64,000 bases of DNA from Trinickia dinghuensis. Its GTDB lineage: Bacteria; Pseudomonadota; Gammaproteobacteria; Burkholderiales; Burkholderiaceae. The notes beneath the pieces are model-generated. The model was not told the origin of the DNA and did not search any database. It saw only the letters and a list, made by a program, of their open reading frames with translations. Where the stretch lies: assembly GCF_003367175.1 (NCBI RefSeq), contig NZ_QRGA01000001.1, forward strand, positions 558,001-622,000, in the 5' to 3' direction. Shown one piece after another: positions 1 through 9,000 of this stretch. The position numbers were made by a program, and so were the translations under genes. Every line of letters starts with the position of its first letter. Position 1 is the first letter of the stretch.

Positions 1-266
1 CGAATCAATTTCATCCTGCTCGATATCAATATAATTTTTTGAAAAATGCGGGGTCAATCCGTAATATTTCAATGCTCGTTTCCTATTCGAGAACGCGGGC
101 ATAAAGCCGCACAAAGATCGAGATCGGCATCTCATTTCGTTAAGGCTGGCTTGTGCATTCGTCGGCTCTGCCTACCTGGCGTTGCACTACGATGCGACCA
201 ACACGCGTGGCAGCGCGCTCGTCATTCGACTGCGTGTCCTTTTTGGGGATTCAACGGAGCCTTCGT

Positions 267-1301
267 ATGCGATACAAACAACGTCCCGCCGGTTCGAACT
301 GGGGCGATTTCGGGCCGGACGACCAGCTAGGCAGGCTCAACCTGCTGACGCCGGAGAAGGTGCTCGAGGGAATTGCCGAGGTGCGGGAAGGGAAATCGTT
401 CTGCCTGAGCTTGCCGCTCGACCTGCCGGGCGGCAGCAAGTGGAACCCGCGCCGTCGTCCGCCGACGTTGCTGCCGGTGCTGCGCAACAACAAATCGAAC
501 ATCAGTTACGAACTGCGTCAGGACGAACCGTATTTCACGGATGTCCTGTGCGATCACAGCGTCACGCTCTACACCCAGTATTCGACCCAGTGGGACGGTC
601 TTTCACAAGTGGGCAGCCTGTTCGACCTGCACGGCGACGGTCAGCGGCAGAGCTGCTTCTATAACGGCTTTGCCGCCGAAGCCGATATGTTCGGCCCCAT
701 CGTGCGCGAGCCCGATGAACAGGGGCGCCTGCCACCCGCGCCCGCGCGTGCGCTCGGCATCGAGCACATGGCCGCCAAGGGCGTCCAGGGCCGCGGCGTG
801 CTCATCGATCTCGAAGCGCATTTCGGCCGCGAAAAGCGCCGGATAAACTTTCGGCAACTGAGAGAGGTGATGGAAGCCGACGGCGTCGTCGTCGAGCGCG
901 GAGACATCGTGCTGTTTCACACGGGGTTCGGGCAGATGCTCATCGATATGAACGGCAACCCCGACGTCGAACAACTCGAGCACTCGTGCGTGGACCTGGA
1001 CGGGCGCGACGAAGCACTGCTGAAGTGGATCGACGAGACGCACATCGCCGCGATCGCGGCGGACAATCATGCCGTTGAAGCCTACCCGGCCGACAAGCTC
1101 GGCGCCGCGCATTATCCGCTGCTGCCTCTGCACGAGCTCTGCTTGTTCAAGCTCGGCATCCACCTGGGCGAGCTGTGGTATTTGACCTCGCTTGCGCGCT
1201 GGCTTCGGGAACACAAGCGTCACCGCTTCCTGCTCACAGCACCGCCGCTGCGGCTGACCGGCGCGGTCGCTTCACCGGTCACGCCCGTGGCGACCGTGTG
1301 A
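267..1301 (+). CDS. Cyclase-family (kynurenine formamidase-like) hydrolase
   Basis: A 344-residue protein of the cyclase family (PF04199), metal-dependent hydrolases related to kynurenine formamidase that open amide or lactone-like bonds. The N-terminus RPAGSNWGDFGPDDQLG and the segment STQWDGLSQVG fit the long bacterial branch of this family. The ATG at 267 was chosen over an upstream ATG at 153 because family similarity starts there and a purine-rich AACGGAGC lies just upstream. In this family a histidine usually stands where this protein has Gln (LSQVG), next to the conserved Asp of the metal motif, so activity may be altered. An MFS gene follows 106 bases downstream, which suggests a small catabolic unit. 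The substrate is unknown. Confidence 0.8.
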   Translation: MRYKQRPAGSNWGDFGPDDQLGRLNLLTPEKVLEGIAEVREGKSFCLSLPLDLPGGSKWNPRRRPPTLLPVLRNNKSNISYELRQDEPYFTDVLCDHSVTLYTQYSTQWDGLSQVGSLFDLHGDGQRQSCFYNGFAAEADMFGPIVREPDEQGRLPPAPARALGIEHMAAKGVQGRGVLIDLEAHFGREKRRINFRQLREVMEADGVVVERGDIVLFHTGFGQMLIDMNGNPDVEQLEHSCVDLDGRDEALLKWIDETHIAAIAADNHAVEAYPADKLGAAHYPLLPLHELCLFKLGIHLGELWYLTSLARWLREHKRHRFLLTAPPLRLTGAVASPVTPVATV

Positions 1302-1407
1302 TACGGTAACGCATACCCAGGCGGACGGGTCCCGGTGCTTGCCGCGAGCCAAGGACCCAACCCATATCCGGCGCAATAGCCTAAACGGCCTATCGAGAGC
1401 TTAACAA

Positions 1408-2658
1408 GTGAACACAGGTTCTTCAGATATTGCTACCCCTTGGCAACGCAATCTCGCGGTGTGCTTTTTCGGCTCGTTCATCAATATCGTCGCGATGACG
1501 CTGTTGCTGCCTTTCCTGCCGCTGTATATCGAGCAATTGGGCGTCACGAACCATGCCGCGATCGTGCAGTGGTCCGGTATCGCCTACGGTGCAACGTTCC
1601 TCTCCGCTGCGCTGGTCGCGCCGCTTTGGGGTCGATTGGCCGATCGATACGGATGTAAAGTGAACTTGATTCGCGCCAGTCTCGGCATGGTTGTCGCGAT
1701 GTCGCTGATCGGTCTGTCGCAGAACGTCTGGGAACTGGTTGCGCTGCGTTTGTTCGTCGGGCTCGCGGGCGGCTATACGTCCGGATCCTACGTGATCGTC
1801 GCGGCCCAAACGCCCAAGGACCGGTCGGCGTGGGCGCTCGGCGTGCTCTCTTCGGGCATCATGGCGGGCAATCTTCTTGGCCCGCTCCTCGGAGGGGTGC
1901 TGCCGCAATGGCTCGGCATGCGCATGACCTTTTTTGCCGCCAGTGGGTTCATCCTGCTCAATTTCATTGCCACCACGACGTTGATTCACGAAGCGCCACG
2001 CCAAGCACCGGACGGCAAGGGCAAGCGAGGTAACGCGCAGCACGGCGCCGGTACCGTAGGTATCGGCGAACGCAAGCTCGTGCTTGCGATGTTCGTGACG
2101 GCGGCACTGCTGATGATCGCGAATATGTCGATCGAGCCGATCATCACCGTCTACGTGCAGCAGCTGCTCGGATCGGTGAAGAGCGTGACGTGGTTTGCCG
2201 GTTTGGCGATGTCGGCGGCGGCGCTCGGCAGCATCGTGTCGTCTTCGACCTTGGGGAAGATCGCCGATCGGATCGGCCGGCTCAACGTGATCGTCGCGTC
2301 CCTTGGCGTAGCGGGACTATTGCTGATCCCCCAGGCGTTCGTCACGCACGTGTGGCAATTGATCGGCCTTCGGTTTTTGATGGGCCTCGCGCTCGGCGGG
2401 ATACTCCCGTGCGTGACCGCGGTGATCCGCCACAATGTCCCCGACGGCGCGGTCGGCCGAGCGCTCGGGTATTCGACTTCGTCGCAGTATGCGGGCCAAG
2501 TGTTGGGGCCCTTGTTCGGCGGCGTCATAGGCGGACACGTGGGAATGCGCTACGTATTTCTCATGACCGCGCTGTTGCTGGTTGCCAGTGCGCTCTGCAA
2601 TGCATGGTTCGTCTCTGGGGCTGCGCGCACTTCGCTGAAAGCGCAAACCTCACGCTAG
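1408..2658 (+). CDS. MFS transporter (DHA1-type)
   Basis: A 416-residue, 12-segment major facilitator superfamily permease of the inner membrane. The loop 2-3 signature appears as PLWGRLADRYG and motif C as GVLSSGIMAGNLLGP near residue 150. It starts with GTG at 1408. It is closely similar along its length to the MFS protein at 38965-40242 (shared PFLPLYIEQLGV-like and HAAIVQWSGIAYG segments), so the two are paralogues. It lies between the cyclase gene and the bufB-like gene, 36 bases before the latter, and may be co-transcribed with both. The substrate cannot be read from the sequence; a drug or small-organic exporter or importer is equally possible. Confidence 0.85.
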   Translation: MNTGSSDIATPWQRNLAVCFFGSFINIVAMTLLLPFLPLYIEQLGVTNHAAIVQWSGIAYGATFLSAALVAPLWGRLADRYGCKVNLIRASLGMVVAMSLIGLSQNVWELVALRLFVGLAGGYTSGSYVIVAAQTPKDRSAWALGVLSSGIMAGNLLGPLLGGVLPQWLGMRMTFFAASGFILLNFIATTTLIHEAPRQAPDGKGKRGNAQHGAGTVGIGERKLVLAMFVTAALLMIANMSIEPIITVYVQQLLGSVKSVTWFAGLAMSAAALGSIVSSSTLGKIADRIGRLNVIVASLGVAGLLLIPQAFVTHVWQLIGLRFLMGLALGGILPCVTAVIRHNVPDGAVGRALGYSTSSQYAGQVLGPLFGGVIGGHVGMRYVFLMTALLLVASALCNAWFVSGAARTSLKAQTSR

Positions 2659-2694
2659 CGCGTTCCGGCACTCGAAGCGCCATTAAGGATCGCC

Positions 2695-3519
2695 GTGAAC
2701 CCGTCTCCGCTCATCGGCATTGGCCTTCGCAGTGCGCATTACCGCGAGATGCTCGATGAGCGGCCGGCCGTCGACTGGCTGGAGGTGCATACCGAGAACT
2801 ACTTCGCCGACGGCGGCTGGGATCTGCACGTCCTGCGGACGCTGCGTGCCCACTACCCTGTGGCGCTGCACGGCGTTGGGCTCGGGATCGCGTCCGTCCA
2901 TGGCTTTTCCATTGCGCACGTCAAACGAATTGCAGGGCTTGCCCAGCGGATCGAGCCGATGTTCGTCTCCGAGCATCTCTGCTGGGGGGCGACGTCTCAG
3001 GCGGTTCTGAACGACCTGCTGCCGCTTCCGCTCAACGAGGCATCGCTCGCCCACGTCTGCGAGCGCGTCCACCAGGTTCAAGACGAACTGAAGCGGCCGA
3101 TCCTGCTTGAAAACATCTCGAGCTATCTCAGGTTTTGCGGCGATACGCTCAGCGAAGCAGCGTTTCTCGCGCAGGTGGTCGAGCGCACCGGCTGCGGCGT
3201 GCTGCTCGACATCAACAACCTATACGTCAACGAACGCAATCACGGCGAAGACGCGCGTAGCGCCCTTGAAGCCTTCGCGCCTGGACAAGTGCATGAATTG
3301 CATTTGGGCGGGCATCGGGAAGACGGGGATATCGTCGTCGACCATCACGGCGCGCCCGTCGCCGAACCGGTCTGGGCCCTATACGCCGACGCGCTGCGCC
3401 GTTTCGGTCCCGTGCCGACGTTGATCGAATGGGATACCGATCTGCCGCCGCTCGCAACGCTTGTCGATGAGGCGAAGCACGCGCGACGCATCTGCATGGA
3501 CGTGCTCCGTGACGCTTGA
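2695..3519 (+). CDS. bufB: MNIO-family (DUF692) multinuclear iron enzyme, BufB-like
   Basis: A 274-residue DUF692 protein. Members are TIM-barrel, multinuclear non-heme iron oxidases that modify cysteines or other residues in ribosomally made peptides (MbnB, BufB, TglH). Likely metal-binding segments are visible in order: [35 protein letters not shown] and IEWD. It starts with GTG 36 bases after the MFS gene and its end overlaps the start of the bufC-like gene. The normal partner, a short Cys-containing DUF2282 or similar precursor gene upstream, is missing: the upstream neighbour is a transporter. It may act on a peptide encoded elsewhere. The family call is secure; the target is unknown. 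Confidence 0.85.
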   Translation: MNPSPLIGIGLRSAHYREMLDERPAVDWLEVHTENYFADGGWDLHVLRTLRAHYPVALHGVGLGIASVHGFSIAHVKRIAGLAQRIEPMFVSEHLCWGATSQAVLNDLLPLPLNEASLAHVCERVHQVQDELKRPILLENISSYLRFCGDTLSEAAFLAQVVERTGCGVLLDINNLYVNERNHGEDARSALEAFAPGQVHELHLGGHREDGDIVVDHHGAPVAEPVWALYADALRRFGPVPTLIEWDTDLPPLATLVDEAKHARRICMDVLRDA

Positions 3520-4312
3520 AGAGCTTGGCGAACTGCAGGCCCGATTCGGCGCGCAGATGGGCGCTCGAGACGTCGTCCTCGCGCACCTCGCGCCGTGGCT
3601 GAGAGACGATGCCTCGACGTTGCACCGTTTCGCTCGATACGGCGAAGCGCTGCGGCACCATCACGAGCGCTCGCTTACGCTCGTTTATCCCGTGCTCCAC
3701 GCGCTCGTGGGCGAGGCATTTTTTCGTGCGCTCGCGCATTCGTACGGCACTGCGCATGCGTCGTGCGACGGTGATCTGAGCGGCTTCGGCGCACAGCTGC
3801 CCGAGTTCGTATCGACCTATCCCGGGGCGCAACGCTACCCGTACTTTGCCGACGTCGCCCGCGTCGAATGGTCGCTGCACCAGGCGCACGGCGCCGCCGA
3901 TGCCCAACCGCTAACCGTCGCCGACATCGCAAAGGCCGATCCGTCCAGCGTGGGTGGATGGGTCCTGCGCCTACATCCCGCGGTAGCGCTGCATGCGTGC
4001 GCATGGCGCGTCGGCGCCATCGTCCTCGCGCATCGCGAGCCATCGAACCATGCGTTTCCTCCGTCGATCGCCGAACCCGCGCGGGTATTGGTCTATCGCG
4101 CCGACTGGCGTGCGACCCTGCGCGAAATCGGCGCCTCCGAATGGGCGGCGCTCGATACGCTCTCCCGTGGAGCGACGCTTGGCGACGCGCTGGAGTCTGC
4201 GCTGACTCCCGCAAGTGCGGACGTCACTTCAACCACGCACGCGAGCGTGTCGGCCGATCCGAGCGCGATGTTCGTGAAATGGGTGGCAGGCGGCCTGCTA
4301 ATACGCGACTGA
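3509..4312 (+). CDS. bufC: DUF2063 domain protein, BufC-like partner of the MNIO enzyme
   Basis: A 267-residue protein with an N-terminal DUF2063 domain ([15 protein letters not shown]) followed by a region containing [15 protein letters not shown] and a C-terminal part ending in a helix-rich segment. Proteins of this type are obligate neighbours of MNIO enzymes and are thought to bind and present the precursor peptide. The GTG at 3509 was chosen because it overlaps the bufB stop (3517-3519), the usual translationally coupled arrangement; a longer frame from 3461 reads into bufB. No membrane segment is apparent. The pair without a precursor gene is the odd feature. Confidence 0.8.
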   Translation: MTLEELGELQARFGAQMGARDVVLAHLAPWLRDDASTLHRFARYGEALRHHHERSLTLVYPVLHALVGEAFFRALAHSYGTAHASCDGDLSGFGAQLPEFVSTYPGAQRYPYFADVARVEWSLHQAHGAADAQPLTVADIAKADPSSVGGWVLRLHPAVALHACAWRVGAIVLAHREPSNHAFPPSIAEPARVLVYRADWRATLREIGASEWAALDTLSRGATLGDALESALTPASADVTSTTHASVSADPSAMFVKWVAGGLLIRD

Positions 4313-4428
4313 TGTGTGTTCGGGGTATCGCCGCGAGCCGACCGCTCTCGGCGGAGCATGCTAGCTTTGATCAACGGGCATGGGGCAGCGGCACTGCCTG
4401 CCGTAAAGTCTTGGGATGGAGGATTCCC

Positions 4429-6381
4429 ATGAACGATACGATTCGCCTCACCGGTCGCGTGCTGTACTTGTCCGATGATCCTGCCGTCATAAGCGCTCAA
4501 CTCGCCGGCAACAACTTTACGCGCGAAAGCGCCGGTCCGTTGCGCGACAACGTGTCAACAGACGAAATCACGCCCGTGACCGTCATGCTCTGCTACGACG
4601 AACGCCTCGGCCGCTATCCCTACGTCGGGTTTCAGTCCGGTTCGGAAGTCCCTATCAAGCAAGATGAGATTGCGCGCGGCAATTTCCAGATTACCGTCGC
4701 AGGCAAACGCTACGGCAAAGGGTCGTCGCGCGAATCCAGTCCGCTCGCCGAGTTGTCGGCCGGCATCCACCTGATCGTCGCGGAGAGCTTCGAGCGCATC
4801 TATCGGCAAAATTGCGACAACATCGGCATTCTCACGACAACCGATTTTTCCGTGCTGGACCGACTTATCGCGGGAGAGGAGATATCGATCGAAGAATTCC
4901 TCGACGGTCGAGATGCGCTCACTCAGGAGATTATCCGTTGCGGCGGACTCCTCGCCTACAGCAAGGCAAGACAGTGGCCCGTTCCGAACACGCAGAAAGG
5001 GCAAGCATCCGGCACGGGGAAAACGCTCGTTGAAAAGATCATCGAGCGCCACATCCATCCCGACTTCCGGGGTGCAACGCACGGCGACGGCGTTTTTCTC
5101 GCCGCCGACTGGCGTTTCAGTCACGATTACTTTACGGGCATGAGCGCGCATCTCATGCATCGAGCGGTGGGTAAGCCGGCCCAGCTCACTGACCCCGAGC
5201 ACATCGTCGCGTTCCAAGACCATCTCGTGCTGGCATCGCAAAGCGCCCCTCACGTGCGCAATGGTTTATTGCCGGGTGTGAGAAACCTTCAGGATGCGCA
5301 CACGTCGTTCGTGCGCGACTATCCGGTACGCGCTCACGGCACGCTGGACAACGAACTTGGCTCCGAAGGAATCTGCCACGCTTTGATGGCCGAGCGCTAT
5401 GCGCTTCCGGGTGAAGTCGTGGTCGGCACGGATTCGCATACGACGCATTCGGGCGCGCTCGGATGTCTCGCATTCGGCGCGGGCGCAACAGATATGGCGA
5501 ACAGTTGGCTGACCGGCCATATCCGCTGCAAGATTCCGGACACGCTGCGCGTGGAAATCAACGGGGCGCTGCGGCCGGGCGTGATGGCGAAAGACATCGT
5601 GCTGCACCTCTTGCAGATGGACGAAATCCACTCCGGCGGGGCGATCGGCATGGTGTTCGAATATGGCGGGCCGGCCGTTCGTGCAATGTCGATCGACGAA
5701 CGCGCGACACTGACGAACATGGTGGCCGAGCTTGGCGGCTTCACCGGCATCGTGGAACCGGATGCTCAGACGGTGGCGTTCCTGAAAGAGCGTCGAGACA
5801 TCGACTTCACCATCGAACATTGGATGAAGAGCGACGCCGACGCCACCTACCGCAACGTGATTCGCCTGGACGCGGCCAAGATCGAGCCGATGCTCGCGCG
5901 TCCGGGCGATCCGGGCAACGGAGTGGCGGTTTCGAATCTCGTCGACGATGTGGCCATCGACATCGCATACGGCGGTTCGTGCACGGCCGGGAAGCGTGAG
6001 GACTTCGACTGCTATTTCGAAGTCTTGCGCTGGGGCGCCGAGCGAGGGCTGACTGTTGCGCCGAGCACGCGTTTGTTTCTGCAATTCGGCACGATGGATG
6101 TCCGCGGCTACTGTGATTCGCTCGGCTATCTGGACGTATTCGAGCGTGTCGGCGCCACGCTCATCATGCCGGGTTGCGGGGCATGCGCGAACTGCGGTCC
6201 GGGGCAGTCCACGTCCGCCGACGAAGTAACGATCAGCGCGATCAACCGGAATTTCCCAGGCCGCTCGGGACCGGGGAACGTGTGGCTTGCGAGCCCGTAT
6301 ACCGTTGCCGCCAGCGCACTGGCCGGGAAGATTACGACGTTTGAGCAGTTGAAATCGTCTTTGCAGGTCAACTTCGGTTAG
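4429..6381 (+). CDS. Aconitase/isopropylmalate-dehydratase superfamily enzyme, swivel domain first
   Basis: A 650-residue hydro-lyase. Residues about 1-170 form the small swivel domain (GKRYGKGSSRESSPLAE around residue 85 carries the Ser/Arg substrate-binding motif). Residues about 200-645 form the iron-sulfur domain, with GTDSHTTHSG, the first cluster cysteine in SCTAGKREDFD near residue 517, and CGACANC at 583-589. All cluster ligands seem present, so it should be active. In AcnA-type enzymes and LeuCD the swivel comes last or on a separate chain; here it comes first, as in AcnB but without the HEAT domain. The ATG at 4429 follows a GGATGGAGG ribosome site. The substrate is unknown; a 2- or 3-hydroxy tricarboxylate-like acid is likely. 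Confidence 0.88.
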   Translation: MNDTIRLTGRVLYLSDDPAVISAQLAGNNFTRESAGPLRDNVSTDEITPVTVMLCYDERLGRYPYVGFQSGSEVPIKQDEIARGNFQITVAGKRYGKGSSRESSPLAELSAGIHLIVAESFERIYRQNCDNIGILTTTDFSVLDRLIAGEEISIEEFLDGRDALTQEIIRCGGLLAYSKARQWPVPNTQKGQASGTGKTLVEKIIERHIHPDFRGATHGDGVFLAADWRFSHDYFTGMSAHLMHRAVGKPAQLTDPEHIVAFQDHLVLASQSAPHVRNGLLPGVRNLQDAHTSFVRDYPVRAHGTLDNELGSEGICHALMAERYALPGEVVVGTDSHTTHSGALGCLAFGAGATDMANSWLTGHIRCKIPDTLRVEINGALRPGVMAKDIVLHLLQMDEIHSGGAIGMVFEYGGPAVRAMSIDERATLTNMVAELGGFTGIVEPDAQTVAFLKERRDIDFTIEHWMKSDADATYRNVIRLDAAKIEPMLARPGDPGNGVAVSNLVDDVAIDIAYGGSCTAGKREDFDCYFEVLRWGAERGLTVAPSTRLFLQFGTMDVRGYCDSLGYLDVFERVGATLIMPGCGACANCGPGQSTSADEVTISAINRNFPGRSGPGNVWLASPYTVAASALAGKITTFEQLKSSLQVNFG

Positions 6382-6400
6382 CGCACACGCTTCTACTTCG

Positions 6401-6428
6401 CCGGACAGACGCACGCTGCGCTGTCCGG
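6401..6428 (+). terminator. Perfect hairpin after the aconitase-like gene
   Basis: CCGGACAG at 6401-6408 pairs perfectly with CTGTCCGG at 6421-6428 around a 12-base loop, 19 bases after the stop codon. There is no run of T afterwards, so it is either a weak terminator or an RNA 3-prime end stabiliser. Confidence 0.4.
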
Positions 6429-6480
6429 ATTCGCGGCACCCGCCTGTCGATGGCCCGTGCGATGATATGCCACGGCCAAC

Positions 6481-6876
6481 ATGAGATATGAAATGACGAC
6501 CACATTCGACGAGGCGACAACGGCGGCGATCGCCGAGTTTGCCCAACTGGATTTCGACACGGCTGCGCAGGCGATGCGCGCCGAGGCCGACTACGATCAC
6601 GAACGGGACCAGTGGATCTCGCGCTACATCGACGAGTACGGCGGCGGCGCGGACGACGCGGAATACGACGCGTTGCATGCGCAGGCCCAAGCAACCCCGG
6701 AATACGCGCAGTTCATCGATGCCGTTCGCAGGGAAATCCTCGACTACTTCGGCGTGACCGACGATCAACTCGACTGGGTGATTGTGCTACGCGCTGACGA
6801 CAGTGATGAGCTTTGGGCGGAGGTCAACCGGCGGCGGAGCGTCCTGGGAACCGGTGAAGTGCGCGGCGATCTGTGA
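6481..6876 (+). CDS. Small acidic hypothetical protein
   Basis: A 131-residue, strongly acidic protein with no signal peptide or membrane segment. It is rich in Glu, Asp and Ala and looks helical (YDHERDQWISRYIDEYG in the middle; DQLDWVIVLRADDSDELW near the end). I do not recognise the family. An alternative start is the ATG at 6493. It lies between a hairpin and the helicase gene, on the same strand as both. Codon use resembles the neighbours, which supports a real gene. Confidence 0.6.
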   Translation: MRYEMTTTFDEATTAAIAEFAQLDFDTAAQAMRAEADYDHERDQWISRYIDEYGGGADDAEYDALHAQAQATPEYAQFIDAVRREILDYFGVTDDQLDWVIVLRADDSDELWAEVNRRRSVLGTGEVRGDL

Positions 6877-6951
6877 TCGTCGCCTTCCATCCGGGAGGCA
6901 GAGGACGCAACCCGAACCGCTAGAATTGCGGTTTTAGCCCGGAATACGCCA

Positions 6952-8391
6952 ATGTCTTTTGCCTCGCTCGGCCTGATCGATCCCTTGCTGCGTAATGTGC
7001 AGGACCTCAATTACCGGACCCCTACGCCGGTGCAGGTCAAGGCGATTCCCGCTGTGCTCAGTGGCAAGGACGTCATGGCCGCGGCACAGACCGGCACCGG
7101 CAAAACGGCGGGTTTTGCGCTCCCGCTGTTGCAGCGGCTAGTGCAACACGGCCCGGCCGTCTCCAGCAACCGCGCGCGTGTGCTGGTGCTGGTGCCCACA
7201 CGTGAGCTGGCTGAACAAGTACTGCAAAGCTTTATCGAATACGGCAAAGGCCTCGACTTACGATTTCTGGCCGCCTACGGCGGTGTGAGCATCAACCCGC
7301 AGATGATGAAGTTGCGCAAGGGGGTCGATGTGCTCGTTGCCACGCCGGGCCGTTTGCTCGATCTCAATCGCCAGAACGCAGTGCAGTTCGATCAAATTCA
7401 AACGCTGGTGCTGGATGAAGCCGACCGCATGCTGGATCTCGGCTTTGCGCGCGAGCTCAACGCCGTCTTTGCTGCCTTGCCGGCTCGGCGCCAGACCCTG
7501 CTGTTCTCCGCCACATTTACCGACGATATCCGCGCGATGGCGGCGAGCATTTTGCGCAGCCCGGTCAACATCAGCGTCAGCCCGCCCAATGCCACCGCCA
7601 GCAACATCAAGCAGTGGGTGGTGCCGGTGGATAAAAAGAACAAGCCGGACCTCTTCATGCACCTTGTGGCTCAAAACCGCTGGGAGCACGCGCTGGTGTT
7701 CGTCAAAACCCGCAATGGCGTGGATTATCTGGCAGCCTTGCTGGACGAAGCGGGCTATGCGATCGACACCATCCACGGCGACAAGCCGCAACCCGCGCGC
7801 CTTCGCGCGCTGGAGCGCTTCAAGAGCGGCGAAGTCAATATGCTGGTAGCCACCGACGTCGCTGCGCGCGGGCTGGATATCGACGACCTGCCGCTGGTGA
7901 TCAACGTTGACCTGCCGATCGTGGCGCAAGACTATGTGCACCGTATTGGCCGTACCGGCCGCGCGGGCGCCAGCGGCGTGGCGGTGTCCCTCGTGTGTGC
8001 CGATGAAGCGCCGCAACTGGCCGCGATTGAAGCGCTGATCCGGCAAACGCTGCCCCGTGAAGAAGAGCCGGGCTTCGAACCCGACCACCGCGTGCCGCAA
8101 ACCAGCGCGACGGGCCAGATCATCAAGAAACCCAAAAAGCCCAAGAAGCCCAAAGTGCCGCAAGCTGCGCCCGCCGCCATGCCGGTGCTCGGCAAAAAGC
8201 CGCACCCGCAAAGTGGCGAGAACAAACGCAAGCCTGCAGCGCCGGGCGCTGTGACCGCGGGTAAGGGTGCGAGCTTCTCCAGCGGTAGTCCATTCAGCGC
8301 GCAAAAGCCACGCAGCAAACCGGCCAGCAAGCCGGCCGCGGGTTCACGTATGCCGGCTGGCAAACCCGCCGGTGGCCGCGGCAAACGCTAG
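6952..8391 (+). CDS. rhlE: DEAD-box ATP-dependent RNA helicase, RhlE type
   Basis: A 479-residue cytoplasmic RNA helicase used in RNA remodelling, ribosome assembly or RNA decay. Motifs in order: a Q motif near residue 25 (YRTPTPVQ), Walker A AQTGTGKT around 45-52, PTRELAEQV around 83, DEAD at about 155, SAT near 185 (LLFSATF), and HRIGRTGR at about 330. After residue 370 comes a low-complexity basic tail rich in Lys, Pro and Ala (repeats of KKPKKPK, ending GGRGKR), typical of RhlE proteins and used for RNA binding. Burkholderia genomes carry several RhlE paralogues; which one this is cannot be told. Confidence 0.92.
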   Translation: MSFASLGLIDPLLRNVQDLNYRTPTPVQVKAIPAVLSGKDVMAAAQTGTGKTAGFALPLLQRLVQHGPAVSSNRARVLVLVPTRELAEQVLQSFIEYGKGLDLRFLAAYGGVSINPQMMKLRKGVDVLVATPGRLLDLNRQNAVQFDQIQTLVLDEADRMLDLGFARELNAVFAALPARRQTLLFSATFTDDIRAMAASILRSPVNISVSPPNATASNIKQWVVPVDKKNKPDLFMHLVAQNRWEHALVFVKTRNGVDYLAALLDEAGYAIDTIHGDKPQPARLRALERFKSGEVNMLVATDVAARGLDIDDLPLVINVDLPIVAQDYVHRIGRTGRAGASGVAVSLVCADEAPQLAAIEALIRQTLPREEEPGFEPDHRVPQTSATGQIIKKPKKPKKPKVPQAAPAAMPVLGKKPHPQSGENKRKPAAPGAVTAGKGASFSSGSPFSAQKPRSKPASKPAAGSRMPAGKPAGGRGKR

Positions 8392-8463
8392 CGCTGATCC
8401 GCGGGGATGAGTCACGCGAGTCCCCGCAACAGGCCGGAGGTTTGCGGCCGAGTTCGCGCCCAC

Positions 8464-8503
8464 AATTAAGACAGTTAAACTTGCAAGTCTAACTGTCTTA
8501 ATT
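8464..8503. promoter_or_regulatory. 40-bp near-perfect palindrome, probable MarR operator
   Basis: The left half starts AATTAAGACAGTTA and the right half ends TAACTGTCTTAATT, centred between 8483 and 8484. Only one of twenty base pairs is mismatched (8478 against 8489). It lies 12 bases before the MarR start codon and overlaps a good promoter, so autorepression is the natural reading. Confidence 0.75.
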
Positions 8504-8509
8504 TATGCT
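8481..8509 (+). promoter_or_regulatory. Sigma-70-like promoter inside the palindrome, implying a leaderless mRNA
   Basis: TTGCAA (8481-8486) and TATGCT (8504-8509) are separated by exactly 17 bases. The -35 box straddles the palindrome centre. Transcription would start about 8515-8517, at or next to the ATG at 8516, leaving no room for a ribosome binding site. Confidence 0.55.
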
Positions 8510-8515
8510 CCACAC

Positions 8516-8965
8516 ATGGCCCGCTCCCGTGAATCCACTCCCCCGCTGGAATGCGTCGTCTCCGATCTAACGCTGGTTGTCGGCCAGCTTTTGCGTCGGC
8601 TGCGCAGCGCCAATCCCGGCGACCTGAACATGTCGCAGTCCAGCGTGCTCGCGCGGCTGGAACGTGAAGGCCCGATGACCACCGCGGATCTGGCGCGCGC
8701 CGAATTGATGAAGCCGCAGTCGATGAAAACCATCCTCGCCGGCCTCGAAGAAGAGGCATGCGTGGAGCGCGAACCGCATCCCACGGACGGCCGCCAGATC
8801 CTGTTCGCGATCACGCGCAAAGGGCTGGACGAACGCAAGCGGCGCACGGCGGCCAAACGCGAATGGCTGCTGGCAAAGCTCGAACAGTTCGATCCGAAGG
8901 ACGTCGCGACGCTTGCCGCGGCTATTCCACTCATCAAGCGGCTCGGTGATTCCACCCTTCCCTAG
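8516..8965 (+). CDS. MarR-family transcriptional regulator
   Basis: A 149-residue winged-helix repressor. The recognition region reads TTADLARAELMKPQSMKTILAGLEE (split here: TTADLARAELMKPQ then SMKTILAGLEE), followed by the wing REPHPTDGRQILFAITRKG. These proteins are dimers that usually repress their own gene and a nearby transporter and respond to small phenolic ligands. The neighbours fit: a small membrane protein and the remnant of an MFS pump follow, so the original efflux target is probably dead. The ATG at 8516 lies where the mRNA is predicted to start. It resembles the MarR at 40447, which also sits beside an MFS gene. Confidence 0.88.
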   Translation: MARSRESTPPLECVVSDLTLVVGQLLRRLRSANPGDLNMSQSSVLARLEREGPMTTADLARAELMKPQSMKTILAGLEEEACVEREPHPTDGRQILFAITRKGLDERKRRTAAKREWLLAKLEQFDPKDVATLAAAIPLIKRLGDSTLP

Positions 8966-9000
8966 TCTTTCCTGCGTCTCCCGCTTTGAAAGGACGAACC

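Noticed and set aside
1-266. A gene or promoter at the left edge
   Set aside because: Short frames cross the region but none has a family match or good ribosome site; an AT-rich patch at 25-48 might be a promoter but no clear -35/-10 pair was found.
1302-2694. Possible small precursor gene for the bufB/bufC pair
   Set aside because: The 1302-1407 gap has no ORF with a signal peptide and cysteines, and 2659-2694 is too short.
5266-6768. 500-codon minus-strand frame opposite the aconitase-like gene
   Set aside because: It mirrors the real gene on the plus strand, shows no family motifs and is the usual antisense shadow in GC-rich DNA.
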